NCBI RefSeq assembly: GCF_963855985.1
Contig: NC_087093.1
Coordinates: 17,685,001 to 17,749,000 of the forward strand
Origin: Ostrinia nubilalis
Lineage: Eukaryota; Arthropoda; Insecta; Lepidoptera; Crambidae
Direction: 5' to 3'
DNA: 64,000 nucleotides
The notes below the pieces were generated by a model, which was not told the origin of the DNA, searched no databases, and was given only the letters and a program-made list of their open reading frames with translations. The position numbers and the translations under genes are program-made. This document shows, piece by piece, positions 11,601-22,000 of the stretch. Each line of letters begins with the position of its first letter. The stretch's first letter is position 1.

Positions 11601-12569
11601 TAAACAGATAAACTATCCTCGTGCCGGCCGGCAATCCGACCGCGTGACCATTTTGCGAAAAAAATACACTGACACTGACAGTTGACGTTACCTGTCTACC
11701 GTGGCAGAATTGACCATAGAGTATTGAATGAGTATGGTCGTATCATTTTTGCCATTGTAAAAAAACTACCCGGTAAATGGGGAAAGAAAAATTTGTACTT
11801 GGGTAAGTACATTAGGCAGTTACTCTTGCTATGTAGTTTAAATGTCAGGTCTGAACTACTATGCTTAGTTTGTACTTGTACAAGTACGCGGGGACTTACG
11901 AGGTTAACTTTCCAATAGTGTCCATTAACTTAAATTTTTGTAAGACCTCATCCCCTAATCTTTCTTTTAATTTTAAGCTTTTGAAAGTCATGCAAAAGTT
12001 TTAAAGTAATTTTGTATAATATTTCATTTAGTAAATATTAAAAATTCTGTTTCTTTCAATTAGTTATTTGCTATTGACATAGCCAAATCAATACATTATA
12101 AAATCTTACAGTATTTAATGGAGATAATTGATATTTGAGACAATTTTTAAGGAGATCCATTGTACAACGTAATAGGATGATAACCCCAAAATACGTACGT
12201 AATTTTGCAAAGAAAATCAACGTTGACTCAGTTTCATAGACGGCATTTTAGAAGGAAATGATCGGGAAACATGTAGGAGATAAAATAACTTCAAAATGAT
12301 TGCATTTAGTATATTTTTTTCGACATTAATGCAAATTATCCAATACTACGTTTCGCCAGCCATTTTGGACAAGATTCTGTTACGAAAGATAAAGTAATTG
12401 CTTGAAATACCTTAAGGAAAGTGCAATTTTTTTCGTCCGATGCTCCGAGGACCGCGTTAGCGTCTTCTTCGAACTCTTGCTGTTCCTGAAGAACGTCCAT
12501 CATCGTCACAACTTTTTCACCATCACACTCTGCCATGTCGGCGTCCTCTGTTACGCCGTTTGACGACAT
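8648..12569 (-). CDS. UBR7: E3 ubiquitin-protein ligase UBR7
   Basis: UBR-box and PHD-finger protein; mammalian UBR7 acts on chromatin and is reported to ubiquitinate histone H2B. Two exons on the minus strand, 12411-12569 and 8648-10567, split by an 1843 bp intron, give 692 residues. Exon 1 ends ASDEKNCTFLK and joins GYIKRQALYACLTCC, reproducing the family block before the UBR box (about 60-120, with ELYTKRNFRCDCGN). A PHD-like finger follows (about 140-191: LYCTCHRPYPDPEA, CIICEDWLHAAHL). Residues about 200-550 are a low-complexity Glu/Asp/Asn/Ser/Thr linker. This linker explains why the protein is much longer than human UBR7 (425). The C-terminal domain (about 550-692) includes GVKRIFKGATFWPSNFR and LCTCGEC and ends DGVYFCR. 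The intron hosts a piggyBac-like element. Confidence 0.94.
10639..11907. mobile_element. Non-autonomous piggyBac-like element in UBR7 intron
   Basis: The element is flanked by TTAA on both sides (10639-10642 and 11904-11907). Its 12 bp terminal repeats CCTCGTAAGTCC and GGACTTACGAGG match perfectly. Subterminal inverted copies of a CAAGTACAAACTAAG-type motif lie near 10700 and 11860. A second inverted pair based on AGTACGTTAGGC lies near 10861 and 11442. TTAA duplication and CC-starting TIRs are the piggyBac pattern. The two open frames inside (62 and 79 codons) show no transposase features, so it depends on another copy for movement. Length 1.27 kb with the TTAA sites. Confidence 0.75.
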
Positions 12570-13004
12570 GTTAATACTTTCAGTAGTAAAAATATTGTGA
12601 TAAAAGGCTAATCTTTAAACAAAGAATGAATGAATTTACAGGCTTTATGGACAAAAGCCGGTTACAAATGGGCGCGATTTTCGCTTCGCGACCATCCCAC
12701 AAAAACGAAACGACAGCTGTGAAGAAGAGAGACAAGAAATGCAAGTTAGAGTGAAAAAGCGATATGTGATCATTGATAATACAAGTTTCTATAGATAGAG
12801 CACTTTTGACTTGTTGTACAAATTTAAAAGGTTGCAATGGAATTAAAAAAAAAAAAATGGAATTATTGTGACTAGGTATTTGCAAAAAAATATTGTTCGG
12901 CTTGTAGCGAAATATCATCGTGTGGTTTGCAACACTGCTTTCGATATCCAACAAGAAAAACTCTCGGGAAACCGCGGGAAACGAGCGTGTCGGGCTGCGG
13001 GCAC

Positions 13005-13262
13005 GTTTTTAGGGTACCGTAGCCAAATGGCAAAAAACGGAACCCTTATAAATTCGTCATGTCTGTCTGTCTGTCCGTCCCTCCGTATGTCACTCAGCCA
13101 CTTTTTTCCGAAACTATAAGAGCTATACTGTTGAAAACCCATACGTATAGGTCTTCAAAAACGATATTGAGGTTTCTATAATTTTTTTCTAAACTGAATA
13201 GTTTACGTGAGAGACGCTTCCAAAGTGGTAAAATGTGTGTGCCCTCTGTAACATCTAAAATA
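13005..13262. repeat. Dispersed repeat with GTCTGTCTGTCTGTCC tract
   Basis: The block starting AGGGTACCGTAGCCAAATGG, with GGAACCCTTATAAATTCGTC and then a TCTGTCTGTCTGTCCGTCC run, matches a repeat I recall as very frequent in moth genomes. Its class is uncertain; it may be a transposon end. It lies upstream of the UBR7 start and no gene overlaps it. Confidence 0.5.
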
Positions 13263-13398
13263 AGGTACCTTGGCTGTATCAAGCAACCCCCGCTCAAACT
13301 CCAATTAGTGATTCTACTAAAAATAATACAAACCCTGTAATTGCTTCTGCTGTACCGACCTCAACTCACACTCCTATTTGATCGCCAAATGTATAAAA

Positions 13399-13515
13399 AT
13401 ACTGATTCTGCACCATTATGGTAGTCCATGTACAAAAGACTTACCTAACTCATCAGAAGATACTGATTCTGCACCTTAAGGTAGTCCATGTACAAAAGAC
13501 TTAACTCACCAGAAG
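13399..13515. repeat. Two-copy tandem repeat, about 60 bp
   Basis: ATACTGATTCTGCACC plus GGTAGTCCATGTACAAAAGA occurs twice in a row, at about 13399 and 13460, with small indels between copies. Each copy ends in a CATCAGAAG or CACCAGAAG motif. No coding content is seen. Confidence 0.7.
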
Positions 13516-13924
13516 TTGCTGGCTGGTGGATAGACGACGCGCTACATCAACATTCGCGCTACCTACTTAGCAAGTTAAGCAAGCATGTTCAGTGTGCATT
13601 TCTATTGTTTTGAAAATTAATTATAGTGTTTGAATTTGATTTTGCATTGCTTTTTTTTATTTTTTTTTCTCACTATTTCATAACGGGATGTATAATGGGT
13701 ATGCCTTTGCCTTCTCATGTAAACGGAACGGAAAAACTATGACAAAAAACTTGCTTCAGGCTACCTTCAGAAAAATAATTTCTTGATCGGTGAAAATGGA
13801 GGAGCGCATACGCAACTACAACTACATTGGTTTTCAAATTACGATAGTCTTATAACGCGTAATCGCTAACCGCTGCGGTAGATCTAGACGGTTTTAATTG
13901 TATTTAGGTAACACGAGAAACGAA

Positions 13925-15481
13925 GAATAGAGCAATGGTGCAAGGTAAGTAACTAGACTTATGGAATTTTAAAATAACTGATCTCATTCCTTTCATGTTG
14001 CGTGCACTGGAATTTTCGATTAAGTCCAATTATTTTGTTGCAGATTTCAACCAAGCAGTTGATGGTGCGTTAGTGACTTGCAATGGCTGATTGGCGACAT
14101 TAACAAGGTATACTTAATTTAATATGTAGTGGAAATCGTCCTACCTACTTACTTATTTTTGTCTTCTTTGCGTTGCTTTTGTATACCTAATGTGTGTGTA
14201 TGTTGAGGTTAACTTTTGAAAATAAGCTTGGGGTCAACATTTATTGATTGAAACTAAAATATTCACGTTAGAAAAATAAATTTACAGTAGGAAAGGGACG
14301 TCTAATCCAAAATTTTAAGTGATCTAATTCCTTTCAGGTTATATGCTATGGCTTCTTGACTGAGTCTAATTATTTTGTTGCAGCTTGAAAGCTGCACCAT
14401 CAACAGCTTGGTTTCAATCTTGATGGTGCGTTGGTGGTGACCATGGCTGATCTTGGCTGATTGGCGAGAATAACAAGGTAAGTACCTACAAATTGTCCTG
14501 CTTACTTCTTTGTGTCTACTTTGCGTTGCTTTTATATTGTAGAATCTGTGTGTGTTATGCTTGAATTTAGCAGCTTTTGTGAAGAAGCTTGAGTAGCTTC
14601 GTATAACGAAACATTTGTTGAATCTAATATACCTATTAGCGTTAGGAAAGGGACATCCACATTCTTAACTGATCTAATTACTTGCACGTTGCATTATATT
14701 GGAGCTTTCAACCAAAGTTGTTGATAATGTGTTGGTGACAATGGCTGATTGGTGAGAGTAAAAAGGTAAGCCAATAATCCCCACTTCTTTAAATCTACAG
14801 TAGGAAAGGAACTTCCAAATTTTTAACCGATCTAATTTCTTTCATGTTACATACATGCTATAGCTTCTTCTTGTCTAATTCTAATTAATTTGTTGCAGAT
14901 TTCAACGAAGCTGTTGATGGTGCGTTGGTGACGTGGCTGATTGGCGAGAAATACAAGGTAAGTACTTAATTATTTTCGTCTTTTTTGTGTTGCTTTTGTA
15001 TAAATCTGTGTGTTGTGGTTAAGCTTAGATTTAGCAGCTTTTGAAAATGAGCTTGAGGCCTATTTTCGTATAACGAAACATTTTTTGAAACTAAAATATT
15101 CACGTTTGAATAATAAATCTACAGTAAGAAAGGAAGTTCCAAACCAATGTTTGTTTAATCCTTTCACGTTGCATGCATTGTATATTCTCGACTAAGTCTA
15201 ATTATTTTGTTGCAGACTTCACCAAGTTGATGGTGCGTTGGTGACTGGCTGATTGGCGAGATTATCAAGGTAAGTGCCAATTATTGTCCTGCTTAGTTAC
15301 TTCTGTTTGTCGTCTTTGCGTTGCTTTTATATAATGTGTGTGTGTTGTGGTTATGCTTGGATTTAGCAGCTTTTGAAAAAAGTTTGAGGCCTATTTTAGA
15401 ATAACGAAACATTTATTAAAACTAAAATATTCACGTTAGAATAGAATAATAAATCTATAGTAGGAAAGGGACGTCCAAATT
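13925..15481 (+). repeat. Tandem array with exon-like cassettes and RSPH9-tail copies
   Basis: Five degenerate units of about 190-370 bp. Each holds a core like GTTGATGGTGCGTTGGTGAC plus GGCTGATTGGCGAG. Most cores are preceded by a splice-acceptor-like TTTTGTTGCAG and all are followed by AAG|GTA or AAG|GTAAG. Cassettes: 14044-14107, 14384-14477, 14701-14765 (acceptor lost), 14899-14957 and 15216-15269. Between cassettes are matches to the antisense of the last RSPH9 codons, near 14281, 14641, 14795 and 15121. A leader ATGGTGCAAG|GTAAGT at about 13942 would join the first cassette in frame, giving DFNQAVDGALVT and then a stop. Only the fourth cassette stays open to its donor. A multi-exon non-coding RNA, a dying gene or a plain satellite are all possible. 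Confidence 0.65.
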
Positions 15482-16270
15482 TTTTCTGCCATTACCAACG
15501 TACAGAAAGCCACCGTCTGGGCTCTTAACTTTGTGAAAGTACGTCATTCCTGGCCAGTACAGGCTGCGCAGGTAGGCCACACTTCCCGATTTCTCCAGGG
15601 ACAGGCTCCAGCACCCGCTAGGGATGTCTTGGTCGATAGAGTCAAGGAAATCCATGCTGTAGTTGTAGTCTTGCCTCGTCAGAAGGTTGGTATTCCAACG
15701 CTGCTGTGGCTGTCTGATGTGCAAGTACGACTTCAATTGTTTGGCCTCGGCTCCTGTGAGGCCATAGAAGTTAGGGTTGATGATCACTTGGCCGTCGGGC
15801 TGCTTGATGAGCTGCCCCCGCGCGCATATCTCGGCCTCGTCACAAATGTTGCTGATGGTGGCAGCGATGCGGCTCTCCTCCTTCATTAAGCGGCATCTTT
15901 CTGGATGATTCTCCTCCAGAGATTCGTCGAGTACCTTGATTTTGAGGGAAGGGTCGCCGCGTAAGGGGAAAGTTGTTAGAAGGGACAAGATCTTGTACTT
16001 CTTCTTAGGCTTAGGGAGGAGGCCCCAGAACTTAAAGTCAGTGGTGTAGAAGTACTTGCGGTCGGCGAGGGCGTCGTTATTGATGCCGACGGCGATGTGG
16101 TAGTCGGCGTCTACCGCATACAACTGCCCCCAGTACTGGATGTGGCTGAAGTGGTTCTCAACTTGGAGCAGGGTCAAAGAGTTCTGGAGCAGCGATATCA
16201 GCTCGCTGGTCAGCATCATGCCGTTTACGTTCACGTACTCTCTGTATTCCCACAATTTGTGCACATTCAT
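15455..16270 (-). CDS. RSPH9: Radial spoke head protein 9
   Basis: Component of the radial spoke head of motile cilia and sperm flagella, which transmits signals from the central pair to dynein. A single uninterrupted exon of 271 residues, against about 276 in human. Conserved blocks include IQYWGQLYAVDADYHIAVGI, FWGLLP near the first third, LTGAEAKQLKSYLHIRQP, then SMDFLDSIDQDIPSGCWSL and LRSLYWPGMTYFH. The end NGRKNLDVPFLL matches the family C-terminus. The frame extends 22 codons upstream of the chosen Met, but MNVHKLWEYREYV fits the family N-terminus better. The stop codon lies at the edge of a tandem array that repeats these last codons. AATAAA on the minus strand at 15412-15417 may end the message. 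In an insect, expression is expected mainly in testis. Confidence 0.93.
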   Translation of the reverse strand: MNVHKLWEYREYVNVNGMMLTSELISLLQNSLTLLQVENHFSHIQYWGQLYAVDADYHIAVGINNDALADRKYFYTTDFKFWGLLPKPKKKYKILSLLTTFPLRGDPSLKIKVLDESLEENHPERCRLMKEESRIAATISNICDEAEICARGQLIKQPDGQVIINPNFYGLTGAEAKQLKSYLHIRQPQQRWNTNLLTRQDYNYSMDFLDSIDQDIPSGCWSLSLEKSGSVAYLRSLYWPGMTYFHKVKSPDGGFLYVGNGRKNLDVPFLL

Positions 16271-17050
16271 TATTAGGAAGAAAATTACGTAATCTTTTTT
16301 CAGTAAAATAAACACGGTTGTTTTCAAAATTGACAAGTGACAATTTACTTTTATTGAGGTCCTTGCATTTCAAACGTGCAAAGAGATATTTTATAATCAT
16401 TAATTTTGTCTATGTAGGTATGTATTATCAATTAATTATTATTTTAATTATAAAGGCACTGGGCCTCTATCAGAAGGAACTCTAGGGGTGGAATCTCCAT
16501 TGGCGTGGGTTAACGGGCAAGGAGATAATATCTTGGATGGTTGACAATCACTTTTCCTACAATTTAACGTTCCACCAAACTCAACACGCTTTTCAAAGAT
16601 AACCTCGCAGCCGCCTGCTCACACTTGACATGACACAACTGATTGACAGTTATCTTTTTCTGCGCATCAGTCGGGTGTTACGTTTAGGAATCACAAACCT
16701 TCCGCTCTACAGATTTACAGATAACATAATATTAAGATTGGTACTATTAATCATCAATAATAATTTGCAGCATCTGTGTCCGGCGCCGACAAATAAATAT
16801 CCTTACACACAATATCTTTACCAAATTTCATCAAAAATAAGGCGTGAAAGCGTAACATACAGACAGTGCAGGTATTACTTTCGCATTTTTAATATCATTA
16901 TACCCGCAAAAAATCAAAATTGTGTAGATTTTACGAGACGTATTCATGATTTACAGGCAACCAATTTGCCCAAGGATATTCCTCATGTGCAAAAAATCCG
17001 CAGGGGCTCTCGGTAAACGGAGCTTCGGTCTCGTGTGACAATTACCGACA
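16271..17050. other. Intergenic, no gene recognised
   Basis: Upstream flank of RSPH9, so its promoter should be here. An open frame on the plus strand at 16630-17016 encodes no recognisable domain. It contains TACCAAATTTCATCAAAAAT and GGCGTGAAAGCGTAAC, sequence typical of old transposon remnants, so I read this as decayed repeat. Confidence 0.5.
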
Positions 17051-17356
17051 TCAAATATTTGCTGGCCCTCTGTCGGTCGTAATTCGTAACTTGACCGCTG
17101 ACATATCCAGCGTAAGTTGACCTCTACTATCTAAGGCTTCATACGACGCTTTGGCTTGGGCTACGCTGGTTATTTCGCCTACAACTAGACACGCAATTTG
17201 CTTATTTTCCCAGATTACGACTGATCGGGTTGCTTGTTTGCAGACTCGTGGGTGATATTTGGAAGAAAATATTGCGGGTTCAGATGTGTAAAAATAGGGT
17301 ATCGGATGCCTAGGTGTGGTGAGCGAATGAGGGTATTTTATGGGCCATTATTGACG
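17051..17356 (-). other. Uninterrupted frame without ATG start, unknown
   Basis: On the minus strand about 100 codons run without a stop from about 17356 to the TGA at 17051-17053. They include KYHPRVCKQATRSVVIWE and CLVVGEITSVAQAKASYEAL. The only internal Met is near the end. The composition looks more like protein than its surroundings, but I recognise no family, and no clean splice acceptor defines a start. It could be an exon, a transposon relic or chance. Confidence 0.2.
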
Positions 17357-20300
17357 TACTGGATGAGACGAACGAAGGAATAAGTACCTACATACGAAGG
17401 ACTAACATTTTGTTGTCTGTATTTTTTTTTTGTATATTTTTATTGAAAATTAATAAGTAGGCAAAGTTACTAACTTTCTAACTTTAAGTTAGACCAAGTT
17501 TTAGAAAAATCTTTATTGAAATGTTCTTACTACTCGACACAAGATGTCGCTTGACAAAAAAGCACACTTACTATTTTGTTTTTTTTTTTAATTGCGCCCT
17601 ATTTGATTATTAAATAAGTTATAAAATTTTACACATAATATAAATTTTAAAATTGTGTATTTACACGTTGTATTTTTAATAAAATTTAGACTTAAATTCA
17701 GTAGTTTGATCAAGCCGCTCACCGCTAGATGGCGTTAGCTGTTCCAAAATTACACAAATTGCAATAATCATCATCAGTATGCTATTCTTTTTATGTAAAA
17801 TCTCAATTAAAATTAATTAGATTGTATTAAGCAATGTTTCTTTATATTTGTGGTTGCAGTTAATAACCCGTTAGACCAATTACAATATGTCTCTTAGAGT
17901 CGTTTTAAAATTTTAGTTTGCAGTAGATTTACAGCATTTCATTTCATCTAACATTTAAGCAACACATCATTACATTTATTTGCTTTTTCTTATTTTTTAT
18001 CATCATACCTACTTTATTTATATTATTCTTTATGTAGCCAACATTGATTTTGCCCACACACCAATAGACACGCACGAATGTTTTATAATCGCGATTATAT
18101 GCAAATCTATTGAGTTTTTATCATATTTTGAGGGTAGGTGCGTGATTCTAAACAATGAAGTGTGTGATCGAGTGTCGGCGATCTATAGACAAAACATGTC
18201 CGTTAGACAAAGCGCGAACACGTGCGACAATTAGCCACTTGTCTTTAATGCAGGGGTGTGTAACTATCGGCTTTAGATTAGAATAAAAATATACTCTTTT
18301 AATTTAAAAAGATATGAAAGTTCTCAAAGTAAAGAAACTTAGTTTTTCTTTGTTTCATAGTGGTCTTGCGCTGCTTTTTCTCAGCACTGGCCCATTTATT
18401 ATCCCGAAGCAGTGGTAGGGTTACTTAATACTGTGTAAAAGTTTTTTAAAAGCCTACTTGCAAAAATAAAGTGAGTTTTATGAGTTTTTATGAGTTATTA
18501 GCACACCGGTTCACTTATTTGTAAAAACGGAATTCGAATCCGCGACCTCGTACTTTACTTACTTTGGACACCGTCTATGCTTTTTGGTGGGTACATACGA
18601 AATCCTCTAATAGAATTAATTTCTTTATGCCATGAAACTAGCAATGTGTACTGAAATATCCAGGTGGTGATCGGCTGGTATGGGGAAATTCGGGAATAAA
18701 ATAATACCTACCTTGTTATGGGAACTTACGTGAATTTATAGTCTTAAATTTTGGTTAAAAACTATATTTTCTAAAAGCCATTAAAATTCATTCATATGAT
18801 TGACACAAGAGCTTTTTAAAAACAATTATTAAGCTACTGTTGCCAACGTATTCTTCGAAAATGTTGTTAACCCCTAAGTGCGCGACGGAGCGCGATTCGG
18901 CACGCGCTGGGGAGGCACACGTCAAACCTCTCGTCCTCCCTCCAGGTACGAGAGGCGGATGACGAACCGTCCAGATTGCACCGATAAGGATTTCACTCTG
19001 ATTGAGAGGGTAATGATGCAAGTAAGGGGAAAGGTTAAGACGACTCGTTTCGTTGAGAGCTCTCATCTGTATTAGGCACCGTTTTGAAATCTTTCTTTTT
19101 CAAGTTAAACCAATTACAGATTCTGATCTTGTTCTTCATATCCAAGAGTTAGTGATATTCAAGTAAACACTTCGTTCTGAGAAATAGCTACGATTCCTTC
19201 TTAGATCAATTGCCGGCATAAGGGATTATGTTGGTATCACAGATACATGCAAAATATCATACTTATCTGTATGGCAATTGTGTCCTTCAATTTATGGTAG
19301 AGATGACAAGAAGTTTAATTATTATAAAGATACCTATCTAATCATCAGATTACATTACAAATCTGTCATAGTAAGGTAGGAGGTACCTAAAGTAAGCAAA
19401 TTTTCTCATTATCATAAGCATTGTGAAAATCTTTCAATAGGATCATCATCAACAGGACATCTCAGTTACTGAATTCTTTGAACTTTTTGCAATAAATTTC
19501 GCCTTTTGTTGGATGTTTGTCCCTTTCCATGCATTTCAATCAAAATTCGCACCCAATATTGACTGAGCACTGAGCACAATGATATTGCGTTCAATCTTTT
19601 GTTTAGACTTCAAACTATTATTTGACGACAAATGAAAGCAATTCCCAACAAACCGCTGATTCGTGTCCACCGGCCGTAAGGGATGACTTTGAAACTGCGC
19701 AGGAGTCGAGTGAGCAACCACAATGCGCGCACTGGAAGACAATGCCGCGTTCGTTTAGCCCGCCTCGGGCGCACCCCACCACACCCCATGAGATCTTTTT
19801 AGTTCCAACCCTCTAATTGTTTTTGAAAGTCGGACCTCGAGGCGAAACGATATCAGAGAAAACAGATTTGATAATGTTTTCTTTGCTATAATGCTGGGAT
19901 TATCGACTGTGAAAATATCTAACAATAGATCTACCCTTTTGATTCTCATAATAGCTACGTTGTTAACGATTTCGCGCATATTAAAGTTAGGTTTGTAACT
20001 GTTTTGCATTGTTTAATATTTTGATAAAACTAAAAATATTATCAGAAGAGACCCCTTCTAATGCTTGACTAACCAAGGGTTTCTATTTGAAGGCAAACAT
20101 TGTAACTAATCCTTGTAACGATAACGTTACAATGCAGGTAGCTTTTAAAACTACTTTGTAATGGTTTTTAATTGAGTTTTATGCAACGCTGGTGTAATTG
20201 AATGAAAAGCAAAGTTTTAATGAATTCCAAAAACAATAAGACAGATTTCTAATTGCAACACGAACGAACAATTGATTTACATGTTCCGTTAACAATCAAA

Positions 20301-21120
20301 CTTTTTGAATCGCGTTTCGAAAGTCATTGTCGAATCAAGAAACTATTCCCACAAGGGAATTGCAATATTCGAGTGTTTCCCACAATTAAGATGAATAAAA
20401 ATTAGCGAAGTGAGTGGGCATCGGTACAAAGGATCGCGCCAAATCGCGAGGAAACGCGACAAACAAGGGGAGGGCGAGCGCTGTTTGCGCCAAACATCGC
20501 GCTTTATCCCTGCTCGCTCGCTCAGCTCACTGGCCGGTCTAATTGCTCGCTCTTTGTGCTTCAATCGCTCTCGTCAACGGAATCGGCGATCAGTAATGAG
20601 CCTGAGAAACGCCCAATCTTCGAGTTCTGACTGATTGATATTCACTTGTAAGTTAATCCACTTTGTTTGGCTTGGTATTTCTGCTAAAGTAGGTATTTCG
20701 CGCTGTCAAAATCTGCGCGCGCAATACTTCGCCGAAGACAGCGCGCCAAAGAGCTCTCGCGGCTACACAGTATAGAAATACGCAGTTGGTTAGGTTAGGT
20801 TGACTTCCTTCCGTTCAAGCGTCACACTCACAGCACTTTCTAATACAAATCATATCCAAGTGATACAAATTAAAACAACTTTCTAAATTTTTGGGAATAT
20901 ATTTTAGAATCGAATAAACATAGAATATAACTGCCAAAGTAAACACGGTTCAAAGAGGCGTGGCGTCACCCGACCTTCCGGAAGTTCCGCGCCGGCTAAA
21001 AGAATTTCAAGATTACGTCATCCGACCTATCGGTAGATCCTCGCGAGCTTGAGCGATTGGAAAAACATTTTATGATCAGTTACTCGTAGTAACGATTATT
21101 TAGAGCTTGGATAATAAATT
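17357..21120. other. Gene desert, part 1
   Basis: No convincing gene. A fragment of the dispersed tail family lies at 18366-18500 (CACTGGCCCATTTATTATCC, GAAGCAGTGG, GTAAAAG). CpG-richer islands occur at about 18880-18970, 19660-19800, 20420-20600 and 20690-20770 within AT-rich sequence. They contain only short overlapping frames on both strands without domain content. They are candidates for regulatory DNA of the nearby developmental gene, but this rests on composition alone. Confidence 0.4.
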
Positions 21121-21580
21121 ATAGTTGTTGCAATTCACAAAGCTTTGCATGTGGTTAATTACATTAATCAGTACACGCATCAATTTTGTTCAGTCTCTTT
21201 GTTTATTAATAAATAAAAATATCATACTAAAATTGCATACATATTTGTTTGTATTGGTCTGGGTGTTTTCTTTCCATAATTTATGTATAACGTATGTACG
21301 GGGCTCTGTATCGAAAATCACTATGAGCAATAAGCATCACACACGGTTACCTGGAGTGCATTACCGCTGCAAAAAGCTTGCCATCTTAAATGAACGGTAT
21401 AATATCGAGGTTTCGTCAGTACAGTTGCGAACAAAGGTGTTTGTGTAGTGTAGTTGAGTTGAGAGGTCAGATTATTGAAATAATAAAACGAACATTTTAT
21501 TTTTAAATACATTTTAAAAATAATTTACATTACAGATAACAATGAGAGGATGACATTGCAAGGTGGTGCCAGTCCAGTCT

Positions 21581-22000
21581 TAAATCCGTTGATATATGCT
21601 GCATCTGCCATATTTTTGGCTAAAAGATTCTTCTATCTTGCAGTTTAGACTTTTATTACAGACCTCAGACAGTATTTTTGGAAAACTTTTACGCATGGTG
21701 GAGGAAGGGACGCTCTAGAGACTCAAGTCTAGAAGGAGTCACATGAACTCCAAGTTTTAAATCCGTTGACATCTGCTGCATCTGCCATCTTTTTGGTTAG
21801 AAGATTCTTCCATCTTGCAGCGTAGACCTTTAGCTACAGACCTTAGACAGTATTTTTGTGAAAATTATTACGCATGGTGGAGGAAGGGACGCTCTAGAGA
21901 CTCAAGTCTACAAGGAGTCATATGAACTCCAGTTTTAAATCCGTTGACATCTGCTGCATCTGCCATCTTTTTGGCTAGAAGATTCTTCTATCTTACATCT
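21581..22000. repeat. 178 bp satellite, about 2.4 units
   Basis: TAAATCCGTTGA with TGCTGCATCTGCCAT recurs at 21581, 21758 and 21936, giving unit lengths of 177 and 178 bp. Each unit also holds GCATGGTGGAGGAAGGGACG and CTCTAGAGACTCAAGTCTA. The third unit is cut at 22000 by the foldback element and resumes at 23597 with ATCTTAGACCTTTAGC. Confidence 0.85.

Noticed and set aside
15533..15889. 118-codon plus-strand frame
   Set aside because: Shadow of RSPH9, whose minus frame has clear family blocks.
16630..17016. 128-codon plus frame
   Set aside because: No recognisable domain and contains typical transposon-remnant phrases; judged chance.
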